64,000 nt of DNA from Luteibacter rhizovicinus (GTDB lineage: Bacteria > Pseudomonadota > Gammaproteobacteria > Xanthomonadales > Rhodanobacteraceae): positions 18,504-82,503 of the forward strand of contig NZ_SMCS01000011.1 of NCBI RefSeq assembly GCF_004342265.1, in the 5' to 3' direction. Positions within the stretch are counted from its first letter, which is position 1, and each line of letters starts with the position of its first letter. This document shows, piece by piece, positions 1-8,509 of this stretch. The position numbers and the translations under genes were made by a program. The notes under the pieces were generated by a model. It saw only the letters and a list, made by a program, of their open reading frames with translations. It ran no database searches and was not told the DNA's origin.

Positions 1-2100
<2,100 letters not shown>

Positions 2101-2260
2101 TCAAACCGTTGTGCGGCGGCGCTTCCGGGGGTGTCGCGACGGGCTGGTGAGGGCAAGGTGTAGCAGCGGTGAAACGCTTCGTATTCGCTGGCCTATCCGT
2201 AAATCGCCCCGAATCGCGCTACAGGCCGCCTCTGGCTGACGTTTTGCCTCCCGCCGTCGC

Positions 2261-2279
2261 AGAGGCACGGTTATTGCTC
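2261..2279 (+). promoter_or_regulatory. Predicted sigma-54 (RpoN) promoter of the amyloid-like operon
   Basis: The sequence GAGGCACGGTTATTGCT matches the sigma-54 consensus TGGCACG-N4-TTGCW with one mismatch (A for T before GG). The invariant GG (2264-2265) and GC (2276-2277) are exactly 10 bases apart, as RpoN promoters require. Transcription would start near 2289, about 75 bases before the ATG at 2363. The match is seen in the sequence; its use is inferred. No adjacent gene encodes an enhancer-binding protein. Confidence 0.6.
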
Positions 2280-2362
2280 CAATTCTGTGCTTAACGAGCG
2301 TTGGCAGGACGTTCACTTTCCCGAGAAAACAGGGGTTCCGCGTCGCTTCCCAGGAGATTGTT

Positions 2363-3316
2363 ATGCGCAAGACTCTGCTCGCTACCGCGATTTGCATCGG
2401 CATCGGTTTCGCCCTCCCGGCGATGGCCGACGATACGATTACCGGAGGTGCCGGCCCAACGGCATCGCGTCATTCGACAGTTACACAAAGCTCATCGGCC
2501 GATAATTACTCCAACCAGAACAACGGCAACATGCGTGGCAACAGCGGCGACGCTTATGCCAACGGCCAGGGCAGTGCTTCGGCCAATAATGGCGGTACCG
2601 CAAGCGCCTCCCTTTCCAATTCGTTCAACACCAGCAACGCGATTGCCGAAAGCAACCTCAGCGGCACCGTGAGCGGCATCACGACCATGGGCAACGGCAA
2701 TATCGCCACCAATACGGGTAGCGCCGCCGGTGGCCACGGCGGATATGGCGGCGATGGCTATGGCGGCGACGGCTACGCCGGTAACGGCGGTAGCGGCGGC
2801 AATGGCGGCAACGCTCATTCGCGCTCCGGCGCGGGCGGCTCCGGCAACGGTTCCGGCGGCGATGCGGGTGCCGGTAGCGCGGCGGCTGGCGGCGATGGCT
2901 ATGGCGACGGCGGTCTGGCACGCGTACGCGGCCGCAACGGCAATACCGGTTCGGCCACGGGCGGCGCAAGCGCCAGCACCGGCGGCGCGAGCACATCGGG
3001 CGCGGCGTCCGCTGCCGGCGGCGCTGGCATGGGTGCGGGCGGTTCCAGCGGTTCCTCGACTGCTTCGGCAGGATCGGGTGCATCCGGTGGCAGCGGCGGT
3101 GCCGGAACGGGCGGCAACGGTAGCGGTGCATCCGGCGGCGCGGGCGGTGCGGGTGGTTCGAACTCCGTCAACGCGGGCAGTTTTGACATGTCCAACCACA
3201 TGGAAGGTGCCGGCTCCGCGGCGGCGGGTGTACTCGTAATCGCACAGAACAGCGGCGCTGCTTCTCTCGTGCAGCAAAGCGTGAACGTGCAGGCAAATCT
3301 GAACGTCGGTCACTGA
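2363..3316 (+). CDS. Glycine/serine/asparagine-rich exported protein, candidate major subunit of a Fap-like fibre system
   Basis: A 317-residue protein with a clear Sec signal peptide (cleavage after ALPAMA, about residue 22). Next come about 85 residues rich in Ser and Asn and a long low-complexity stretch, roughly residues 110-265, made of Gly, Ala, Ser, Asn and Asp with repeats such as GGYGGDGYGG. The last 50 residues are not low-complexity: GVLVIAQNSG, then SLVQQSVNVQANL. A related QN motif ends the small protein encoded next. Start ATG with Shine-Dalgarno AGGAG (2351-2355). It is the first gene of a five-gene unit with a C39 peptidase and an outer-membrane barrel, where FapB/FapC stand in the Pseudomonas fap operon. 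It does not show canonical FapC repeats, so amyloid formation is inferred from context and composition. It could instead be another glycine-rich surface protein. Confidence 0.75.
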   Translation: MRKTLLATAICIGIGFALPAMADDTITGGAGPTASRHSTVTQSSSADNYSNQNNGNMRGNSGDAYANGQGSASANNGGTASASLSNSFNTSNAIAESNLSGTVSGITTMGNGNIATNTGSAAGGHGGYGGDGYGGDGYAGNGGSGGNGGNAHSRSGAGGSGNGSGGDAGAGSAAAGGDGYGDGGLARVRGRNGNTGSATGGASASTGGASTSGAASAAGGAGMGAGGSSGSSTASAGSGASGGSGGAGTGGNGSGASGGAGGAGGSNSVNAGSFDMSNHMEGAGSAAAGVLVIAQNSGAASLVQQSVNVQANLNVGH

Positions 3317-3328
3317 TGTAGCAGCGAA

Positions 3329-3358
3329 GCCTGCGGAACGAATCATCGTTCCGCAGGC
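3329..3358 (+). terminator. Intra-operon hairpin (attenuator or mRNA-stabilising structure)
   Basis: A perfect 13-base-pair inverted repeat (3329-3341 with 3346-3358) around a 4-base loop lies 12 bases after the stop of the glycine-rich gene and 27 bases before the next ATG. Only a weak T-rich tail follows, so partial termination or 3'-end protection is more likely than full termination. This would allow high expression of the first gene and lower expression of the downstream secretion genes. Confidence 0.65.
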
Positions 3359-3384
3359 CTTCGTCCATCCGCCGGGAGAAAGCC

Positions 3385-3747
3385 ATGTTCACGTTCTTCG
3401 TTTCGCGGCATCGCGCCGCGACGGTCGCTGTCGGTCTGATGGTGCTTGCATGTGGAGTCGCACAGGCCACGCCGCCGCCTTCCGCCGACGATGCGCCGGG
3501 CCTGGGGCCACCCGTATCGAGCAGTGCGCTCGGCGAGATGTCCGGCGGAACGGATACCACCACCAACGGCATGACCATCGATGGCACGGTCAGCAATACG
3601 CAGACCAGTCATGTCTCCACGGGCATGAACGCCATCGATTCGAATTCCTTCCAGGGTGCGGCCGGCTTGCCGACCGTGATCCAGAACACCGGTAACAACG
3701 TACTTATCCAGAACGCGACCATCGTCAACGTACGGCTCATACCGTAA
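3385..3747 (+). CDS. Small exported protein with double-glycine motif and C-terminal QN motif, candidate minor fibre subunit
   Basis: A 120-residue protein with an N-terminal signal peptide (hydrophobic to about residue 26, VAQA cleavage region). At residues 44-55 lies VSSSALGEMSGG. This fits the spacing of double-glycine leaders recognised by C39 peptidases: hydrophobic residues at -12, -7 and -4 and GG at -2/-1. The mature part ends in LPTVIQNTGNNVLIQNATIV, an amyloid-like QN repeat related to the end of the glycine-rich protein upstream. ATG preceded by GGGAGA (3371-3376). The stop overlaps the start of the C39 peptidase gene by one base (TAATG), so the two are probably translationally coupled. 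A role as minor subunit or nucleator is inferred from context. Confidence 0.75.
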   Translation: MFTFFVSRHRAATVAVGLMVLACGVAQATPPPSADDAPGLGPPVSSSALGEMSGGTDTTTNGMTIDGTVSNTQTSHVSTGMNAIDSNSFQGAAGLPTVIQNTGNNVLIQNATIVNVRLIP

Positions 3748-4427
3748 TGCGATCCGGCCTGCTCCTGCTTGCACTTTTCGTCGCCGCGCCGGCTGCGCAG
3801 ACCGCGAATGTGGAAGTGCAGAGCAGCCAGGGCACGTCGTACCACCTGCGCGTGACCAGCCTGAAGGAGGCGCGCTTCAGGAATACGATCCGGCAGAAGT
3901 ACGACTTCAGTTGCGGTTCGGCAGCCGTCGCGACCCTTCTCACTTATCAGTACGGCGATCCCGTCGACGAACAGTCGGCATTCGATGTCATGTACGCGCA
4001 TGGAGACCGCGCCAAGATCGCCAAAGAAGGCTTTTCGCTGCTCGATATCAAGCGCTTCCTCGCGTCGCGCGGCTTCGAGGCCGATGGCTTCGAGCTGCCG
4101 CTGGACAAACTGGGCGAGCAGGGTCTTCCCGCGATCGTACTGATCGACGAACGCGGCTATCACCACTTCGTCGTGGTGAAGGGCATGAAAGGCGGGCGCG
4201 TGCTGGTCGGCGACCCCGCTACCGGTACGCATTCGATGTCGCGCGGACGGTTCGAAGCTATGTGGAAGAGCCGCCTCGTCTTCGTCATTCATAACGAGCG
4301 CGAGCGCGCGATCTTCAACAGTCCCCGGGACTGGGCGGTCGCGCCGGCCGCGCCACTCAGCGATGGCATCGAACGCAACGGACTGGCTCCGATCGTCATG
4401 CCCAAGCGCGGACCTGGTGACATATGA
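3747..4427 (+). CDS. Exported C39-family cysteine peptidase (FapD-like)
   Basis: A 226-residue stand-alone C39 peptidase with its own signal peptide (about residues 1-20, APAAQTA), so it probably acts in the periplasm. The catalytic set is complete: Gln50 for the oxyanion hole, Cys56 in the motif YDFSCGSAA, His140 in GYHHFVVVKG and Asp156 in GDPATG. No ABC transporter domain is fused or encoded nearby, unlike bacteriocin exporters but like FapD of the Pseudomonas fap operon, which is needed for fibre-subunit export. Its neighbours on both sides carry double-glycine motifs that could be its substrates. It overlaps the next gene by 4 bases (ATGA). The family assignment is firm; the substrates are inferred. 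Confidence 0.88.
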   Translation: MRSGLLLLALFVAAPAAQTANVEVQSSQGTSYHLRVTSLKEARFRNTIRQKYDFSCGSAAVATLLTYQYGDPVDEQSAFDVMYAHGDRAKIAKEGFSLLDIKRFLASRGFEADGFELPLDKLGEQGLPAIVLIDERGYHHFVVVKGMKGGRVLVGDPATGTHSMSRGRFEAMWKSRLVFVIHNERERAIFNSPRDWAVAPAAPLSDGIERNGLAPIVMPKRGPGDI

Positions 4428-5107
4428 ATCTTCAGCGCACCTCACTTCTCTTTGTCGCCGGCTGTGGCGCATACGCGCTTGCACCGCATGCGCATGCGGA
4501 CGACTGGACTCCCGTTTCGGACGCACGCCTCGAAAGCGAACGCGGTGGTTTCGATCTTGGCGACGGACTCAAAGTCTCGTTCGGACTCGAACGCACGGTC
4601 ATCGTCAACGGCATGACCCAGGTCAGGAATAGCGTAAGCATTCCCGACATATCGAAGATAACCACGGATGAGGCAAAGGCGCTTTCGCAGGCTTTCGGTC
4701 CGATCGTGATCGCCAACGGCAGCGGTAACAGCGTCAATGCCGCGCTTACGCCGGCCGCGAATAACGCGTCCGCGGCGCAGTCGGCCGCCGCCGCGACCAC
4801 GGCGGTGACGCAAGCAGCCTCTGCGGTGGCATCGGCTGCGCAGACCGCGGCGAGTGTCGCGCCTGCGAGTCATTCGGCTGCCGCAGCGCCGACGCCCGCG
4901 AGTCTGACGATTCCGACGACGACACTCCCTGCGCTGACCGCGCAGTCGCTCAACGTACCCGCTTTCGTCGTGCAGAACACGCTCGACAACCAGGCCATCC
5001 AGGCCACAACCACGATCGACGCGTCGGTCAACAGCGTGCAGTTGCTCAGCGGCATGCAATTCCAGAGCAGTCTGCAGGACGCAATCGTTCGCTTCAGGGG
5101 AAACTGA
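4424..5107 (+). CDS. Exported protein with double-glycine motif, Fap-like operon component
   Basis: A 227-residue protein with a signal peptide ending near residue 25 (HAHA). It is followed at once by VSDARLESERGGFDLGDGLK (residues 31-50). The GG at 41-42 sits in a double-glycine-like context, and the text after it (KVSFGLERTVIVNG) resembles exported proteins that accompany C39 peptidases. Residues about 105-165 are an Ala/Ser/Thr-rich linker. The C-terminus (FVVQNTLDNQAIQATTTIDA, later MQFQSSLQDA) contains another QN-type motif. Its position between the C39 peptidase and the pore matches fapE, but sequence identity to FapE is not evident. Probably a secreted accessory or minor subunit. Confidence 0.72.
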   Translation: MNLQRTSLLFVAGCGAYALAPHAHADDWTPVSDARLESERGGFDLGDGLKVSFGLERTVIVNGMTQVRNSVSIPDISKITTDEAKALSQAFGPIVIANGSGNSVNAALTPAANNASAAQSAAAATTAVTQAASAVASAAQTAASVAPASHSAAAAPTPASLTIPTTTLPALTAQSLNVPAFVVQNTLDNQAIQATTTIDASVNSVQLLSGMQFQSSLQDAIVRFRGN

Positions 5108-5110
5108 CGT

Positions 5111-6472
5111 ATGCACCGGACCGGCAGGTATCCGCACGCAACGATAGCGCTCGGTACGTTTGCTCTGGCCTGTCTTCCGATGTGTATCGGAGCAGCCTGG
5201 GCTACGGACGCACCGGTCGACCCGGCTTTGCGCGACCGCGTCGCGGCGCAGTCGCAGAAGCTCGACGCCATGCGTAGCCGCGTGGCGGAACAATCCGCCG
5301 AACTGGAGGAAATGAAGCGCGCGCTGGCGCGACAGGAAGCGGAGTTCAGCGATCTGCGCAAGGCGGTCGGACTCGACTCGCTGGACGCAAGTCGCGGCGG
5401 CTCGCTTGCCGCATCCGGACAGCAGGGCGGAGCGGCGCCGTCCGCGCCGCAGGACGCGACGACAACGGTTGCGCAATCGACCCGTCCTGTCGGCAAACCC
5501 CCGGAGCAGGCCGACAGGCCGCCGGAGGTCGCACCGATCTTCGATCAGCCCGGCGTGCTCACGCCCAAGGGCAAGGTGATCATCGAGCCTTCGTATCAGT
5601 TCGGCTATTCGTCGAGCGATCGTGTCGCGCTTGTCGGCTACACCGTTATTCCCGCGATCCTGATCGGCCTGATCGATGTGCGCCAGGTGAAAACCACGAC
5701 GCAGACCGGCGCGATGGCATTCCGTTATGGTCTGACGAATCGCCTGGAGCTCGAAGTACGCGTGCCGTACGTGGACAGCCATACGGATACGATCAGTCGC
5801 GAAATATTCACCGGTGCCGCGCAGGACAATCTGTTCTCGTCCAGCGGAAAAGGTCTGGGCGATATCGAAGCGACGGCGCGCTACCAGATCAATAAGGGCG
5901 GTCCCGATTCGCCGTACTACGTCGGCTGGTTCCGCGTGAAGTCGCGCACGGGCAAAGACCCCTTCGAAGTCACCACCGACTGCGTTACCCGCTGCGTGCA
6001 GAATGCGACGGGTACGGGCTTGCCGCTGGAGCTGCCGACCGGCACGGGGTTTTATTCCGCACAGGCGGGCGTGACATGGCTGTATCCGTCGGACCCGGTC
6101 GTGTTCTTCGGCAATCTGAGCTATCTGCATAACTTCACGCGCAACAACGTCAGTCGCACCGTATTGCTTGCCGGCAAGCAATTCCTCGGGAATGTGAAAG
6201 CGGGCGACATCGCCGATGTCAGTGTCGGCATGGGCCTGGCGTTGAACGAAAAGGCGTCGATCAGCATCGGTTACGACCAGAGTTTCGTCGGTCGCACGAC
6301 CCAGAATGGCCAGGCGTTGTCGGCATCCGCGCGCACGGTACTGGGCTCGCTTCTCATCGGTGGCTCGTATCGATTCAGCGACAAGCGGACATTGAACGTG
6401 ACGCTTGGTGTCGGCGTGACGCGCGATACGCCGGACACCACCGTGACGGTGCGTTTGCCTATGAGTTACTAG
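5111..6472 (+). CDS. Outer-membrane beta-barrel with N-terminal coiled coil (FapF-like pore)
   Basis: A 453-residue protein with a signal peptide (about residues 1-31), a heptad-like coiled coil from about 36 to 90 (rich in Ala, Glu, Gln and Leu) and a Gly/Ala/Pro-rich linker. From about residue 150 it has a barrel of alternating hydrophobic and aromatic strands ending in VTVRLPMSY. FapF of Pseudomonas has the same order: coiled coil, plug or linker, then a trimeric barrel that secretes amyloid subunits. The linker begins with VGLDSLDASRGG (residues 86-97), which has the same VxxxxLxxxRGG spacing as the gene upstream; whether it is cleaved is unknown. It starts 3 bases after the preceding stop. 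Exporting the glycine-rich and QN-motif proteins is the inferred job. Confidence 0.8.
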   Translation: MHRTGRYPHATIALGTFALACLPMCIGAAWATDAPVDPALRDRVAAQSQKLDAMRSRVAEQSAELEEMKRALARQEAEFSDLRKAVGLDSLDASRGGSLAASGQQGGAAPSAPQDATTTVAQSTRPVGKPPEQADRPPEVAPIFDQPGVLTPKGKVIIEPSYQFGYSSSDRVALVGYTVIPAILIGLIDVRQVKTTTQTGAMAFRYGLTNRLELEVRVPYVDSHTDTISREIFTGAAQDNLFSSSGKGLGDIEATARYQINKGGPDSPYYVGWFRVKSRTGKDPFEVTTDCVTRCVQNATGTGLPLELPTGTGFYSAQAGVTWLYPSDPVVFFGNLSYLHNFTRNNVSRTVLLAGKQFLGNVKAGDIADVSVGMGLALNEKASISIGYDQSFVGRTTQNGQALSASARTVLGSLLIGGSYRFSDKRTLNVTLGVGVTRDTPDTTVTVRLPMSY

Positions 6473-6505
6473 ACATTCTTCGACGTTACTCGTCGAACGA
6501 AGCGA

Positions 6506-6550
6506 TGCACGAACCTGTCGCGTCTTCACGCGATGGGTTCTTTGCGTGCA
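6506..6550 (+). terminator. Imperfect inverted repeat after the Fap-like operon
   Basis: TGCACGAACC at 6506 pairs with GGTTCTTTGCGTGCA ending at 6550, with an inner TCGCG/CGCGA stem, giving a long imperfect hairpin. A smaller stem, TTCGACG/CGTCGAA, lies just before it (6479-6497). There is no T run, so it may be a Rho-dependent end, a processing site or part of the next gene's 5' region. Confidence 0.35.
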
Positions 6551-6638
6551 CGAAGCAAACACATGATGCCTCGTTAGTATCCAGGCCCTTGGAGGGAGAA
6601 TTCTTCAAAAACATCATGAATGCAGGGAGAAATGCAGT

Positions 6639-7502
6639 ATGCGAAGCCGTATCCGTCATCTGGGCAAGGCCACGGCCAGCCTCACGATTCTGTCGCTGGC
6701 CATGATTGCTACGGCCGCACATGCACAGGATAAGAAGTCGCAGTCGCCGGCACTCGATAACGTCAGTATCTGGTTGGGCGGTTACTACGCCAATAACGAT
6801 ACGACCCTCGGAGCGGCAACGCCCGATCGCACGACGAAGGGCGACGTCAATCTCGAGAAAGACCTCGGGTTCGATAAGCACAAGACGGTGCCACGTGCGC
6901 GTCTGGACTTTCTGATCGGCGAGCATCAGGGCTTCAGCTTCGATTACTACCGGATCGATCGCAGTCACGGCAGATCGATCAACGAGGACATTACGTTCCT
7001 CGGCCAACCATTCGACGCCAGCGCAAGCGTGAAGGCCAACGTCAAGTTCAACTTCGGTAGCGCGGCGTACAAGTGGTGGTTCGGTACCGGCAACGATGTC
7101 TTCGGTGTGGGGCTGGGTGCGGCTTACTACAGGGTCAGCGGTAAAGTCAGCGGTACGGCCAGCGTCAACGTCGGCGATCAGTTCAACCAGTCGGGGACGG
7201 CCAGTGCCAGCGCCAGCGCGAGTGCATGGGCTCCGAACCTGCAGTTGGGCTGGCGCCATGCGTTCAACGATCAGTGGCGCATGTACGTCAACGCATCGGG
7301 TGTGAAGAAGAGTGGCGGCAAACTCAACGGCCACATCTGGGATGCGGCGCTGGGTGTCGAGTGGTTCCCGTGGAAGAACGTGGGCTTCGGCGCCGAGTAC
7401 GCGTACACGCAGGTCAAGCTGCATCAGGACAAGAAGAACTACGACCTGGACCTTGATATGAAACTCAACGGCCCGGCGGCGTACGTGCGCGTGCGCTTCT
7501 GA
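6639..7502 (+). CDS. Outer-membrane beta-barrel protein of unknown function
   Basis: A 287-residue protein with a signal peptide cleaved after AAHA (about residue 28). The rest is alternating hydrophobic/polar strands with many aromatic girdle residues, ending in AAYVRVRF, a typical outer-membrane barrel with a terminal Phe. A Ser/Ala-rich loop (GTASASASASAWAP) lies near residue 190. ATG with Shine-Dalgarno GGGAGA (6624-6629). It starts 166 bases after the FapF-like pore on the same strand, with inverted repeats between them, so it may be a separate transcript. I do not recognise a specific family. Its closeness to the amyloid-like operon is suggestive only. Confidence 0.75.
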   Translation: MRSRIRHLGKATASLTILSLAMIATAAHAQDKKSQSPALDNVSIWLGGYYANNDTTLGAATPDRTTKGDVNLEKDLGFDKHKTVPRARLDFLIGEHQGFSFDYYRIDRSHGRSINEDITFLGQPFDASASVKANVKFNFGSAAYKWWFGTGNDVFGVGLGAAYYRVSGKVSGTASVNVGDQFNQSGTASASASASAWAPNLQLGWRHAFNDQWRMYVNASGVKKSGGKLNGHIWDAALGVEWFPWKNVGFGAEYAYTQVKLHQDKKNYDLDLDMKLNGPAAYVRVRF

Positions 7503-7506
7503 TTTT

Positions 7507-7532
7507 GCAGGAGCCCGCTTGCGGGCTCCTGC
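7507..7532. terminator. Palindromic hairpin between converging genes (REP-like)
   Basis: Perfect 12-base-pair stem GCAGGAGCCCGC with a TT loop, lying in the 40-base gap between converging genes (barrel gene and terC). There is no run of T on either side. It belongs to the dispersed GNGGGAGC/GCTCCNGC palindrome family seen elsewhere in the window and may act as a bidirectional 3'-end structure. Confidence 0.5.
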
Positions 7533-7542
7533 AGGCGCTACG

Positions 7543-8226
7543 TCAGGTGGCTTCGTTTGCCGGGGCCTTGCGGCGCGACATCAGCCAACCGCCTCCGCAG
7601 ATGCCGATGACCAGCAGCGCATCCAGTGTCCATGGCGCCCAGACGCGGGCGTCGAACCACTGATCGATCAGGTGGTCGTGCGCGATCATCCGGGCCGCGG
7701 TCCATGCGATCGCGGCTGCGCCGATATACACGACGACGGGGAAGCGCTCGATCAGTTTAAGGATCAGCGTCGATCCCCACACGACAAGCGGCACGCTGAT
7801 CGCCAGCCCCAGCACCACCAGCCCCATATGGCCTTTGGCCGCGCCGGCGATGGCAAGTACGTTGTCCAGGCCCATCAGGGCATCGGCGATGACGATGGTG
7901 CGGATCGCCGCCCAGAAGCCCGCGGCGGGCGTGATGTCCGGATCGTGCTCGTCGCTGCGCAACAGCTTCCACGCAATGGGCAGGAGCAGCAGGCCGCCGA
8001 CCAGCATCAGTCCGGGCAGCTTCAACAGCCAGATCACGGCGAAGGTAAGCAGTATGCGCAAAGCGATAGCGCCGAAGGTGCCCCAGAAAATGGCTTTCCT
8101 TTGCAGGGCAGGCGGCAGTCTGCGCGCGGCAAGCGCGATGACGATGGCATTGTCGCCGGCCAGGACCAGGTCCAGAAGCACGATCGCGGCAAGGCCCGAG
8201 AAGAACTCGGCGGTAAGAAAATCCAT
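7543..8226 (-). CDS. TerC/YjbE-family integral membrane protein, probable manganese exporter
   Basis: A 227-residue polytopic membrane protein with about seven hydrophobic segments. It shows the TerC hallmarks: DLVLAGDNAIVIALA in the first segment and DALMGLDNVLAIAGAA in the middle, whose Asp/Asn residues are thought to bind metal. TerC-family proteins such as Alx and YkoY export Mn2+ or help metalate secreted enzymes. I chose ATG 8226 because it gives the family start MDFLTAEFFSGL; the frame is open further upstream but enters a riboswitch-like leader at 8289-8412. That leader strongly suggests Mn-responsive control. Confidence 0.88.
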   Translation of the reverse strand: MDFLTAEFFSGLAAIVLLDLVLAGDNAIVIALAARRLPPALQRKAIFWGTFGAIALRILLTFAVIWLLKLPGLMLVGGLLLLPIAWKLLRSDEHDPDITPAAGFWAAIRTIVIADALMGLDNVLAIAGAAKGHMGLVVLGLAISVPLVVWGSTLILKLIERFPVVVYIGAAAIAWTAARMIAHDHLIDQWFDARVWAPWTLDALLVIGICGGGWLMSRRKAPANEAT

Positions 8227-8288
8227 GGTGCGGTATCCCGTATGCGCTGGACAAATGCAGCGACAACGGGCAGCGCACGCCCCGTCGT

Positions 8289-8412
8289 CGCCACAAAAGT
8301 CTCGTTCCCGGGATGGACCGGCGCGGCGACCGGGACGCATGTGGCGTCCGTGATGACGATCGGCGCACGGACGGCGGAGGATTGCCGTCCGGAACTACTC
8401 CCCTTTGGGCTG
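8289..8412 (-). promoter_or_regulatory. yybP-ykoY-type manganese riboswitch in the terC leader
   Basis: On the minus strand the leader contains the class landmarks in order: CCAAAGGGGAGTAG (8395-8409), a GC-rich hairpin, then ATCGTCATCACGG and, after another hairpin, GGGAACGAGACTTTTGTGG (8289-8309). In known yybP-ykoY riboswitches the loops around GGGGAGUAG and the later CGUCA and ACGAGAC-like elements form the Mn2+ site. The first and last blocks can pair through GCC-AAAG with CUUU-GGC. It lies 63 bases before the start codon of a TerC-family gene, the usual target. Assigned by eye, not by covariance model. Confidence 0.8.
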
Positions 8413-8509
8413 TAGTAGGCCGCATTGTCACGGTTCGCATCGCAGTGCACAAGGACGGAATGGCGCCGACACGCTAAAATGGCGGTTTTCCCCGTCGCGA
8501 GAAAGCCCC

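Noticed and set aside
2301..2320. Second sigma-54-like sequence TTGGCAGGACGTTCAC
   Set aside because: It lacks the GC at the -12 position with correct spacing; the site at 2261-2279 fits better.
2391..2446. Double-glycine site in the glycine-rich protein (residues around ADDTITGG)
   Set aside because: It overlaps the signal-peptidase site and lacks the hydrophobic residue at -7, so it is not counted with the other motifs.
4442..6562. A 706-codon minus-strand frame across the fibre operon
   Set aside because: The plus-strand genes have signal peptides, overlaps and domain matches; the minus frame is Arg-rich with no domain.
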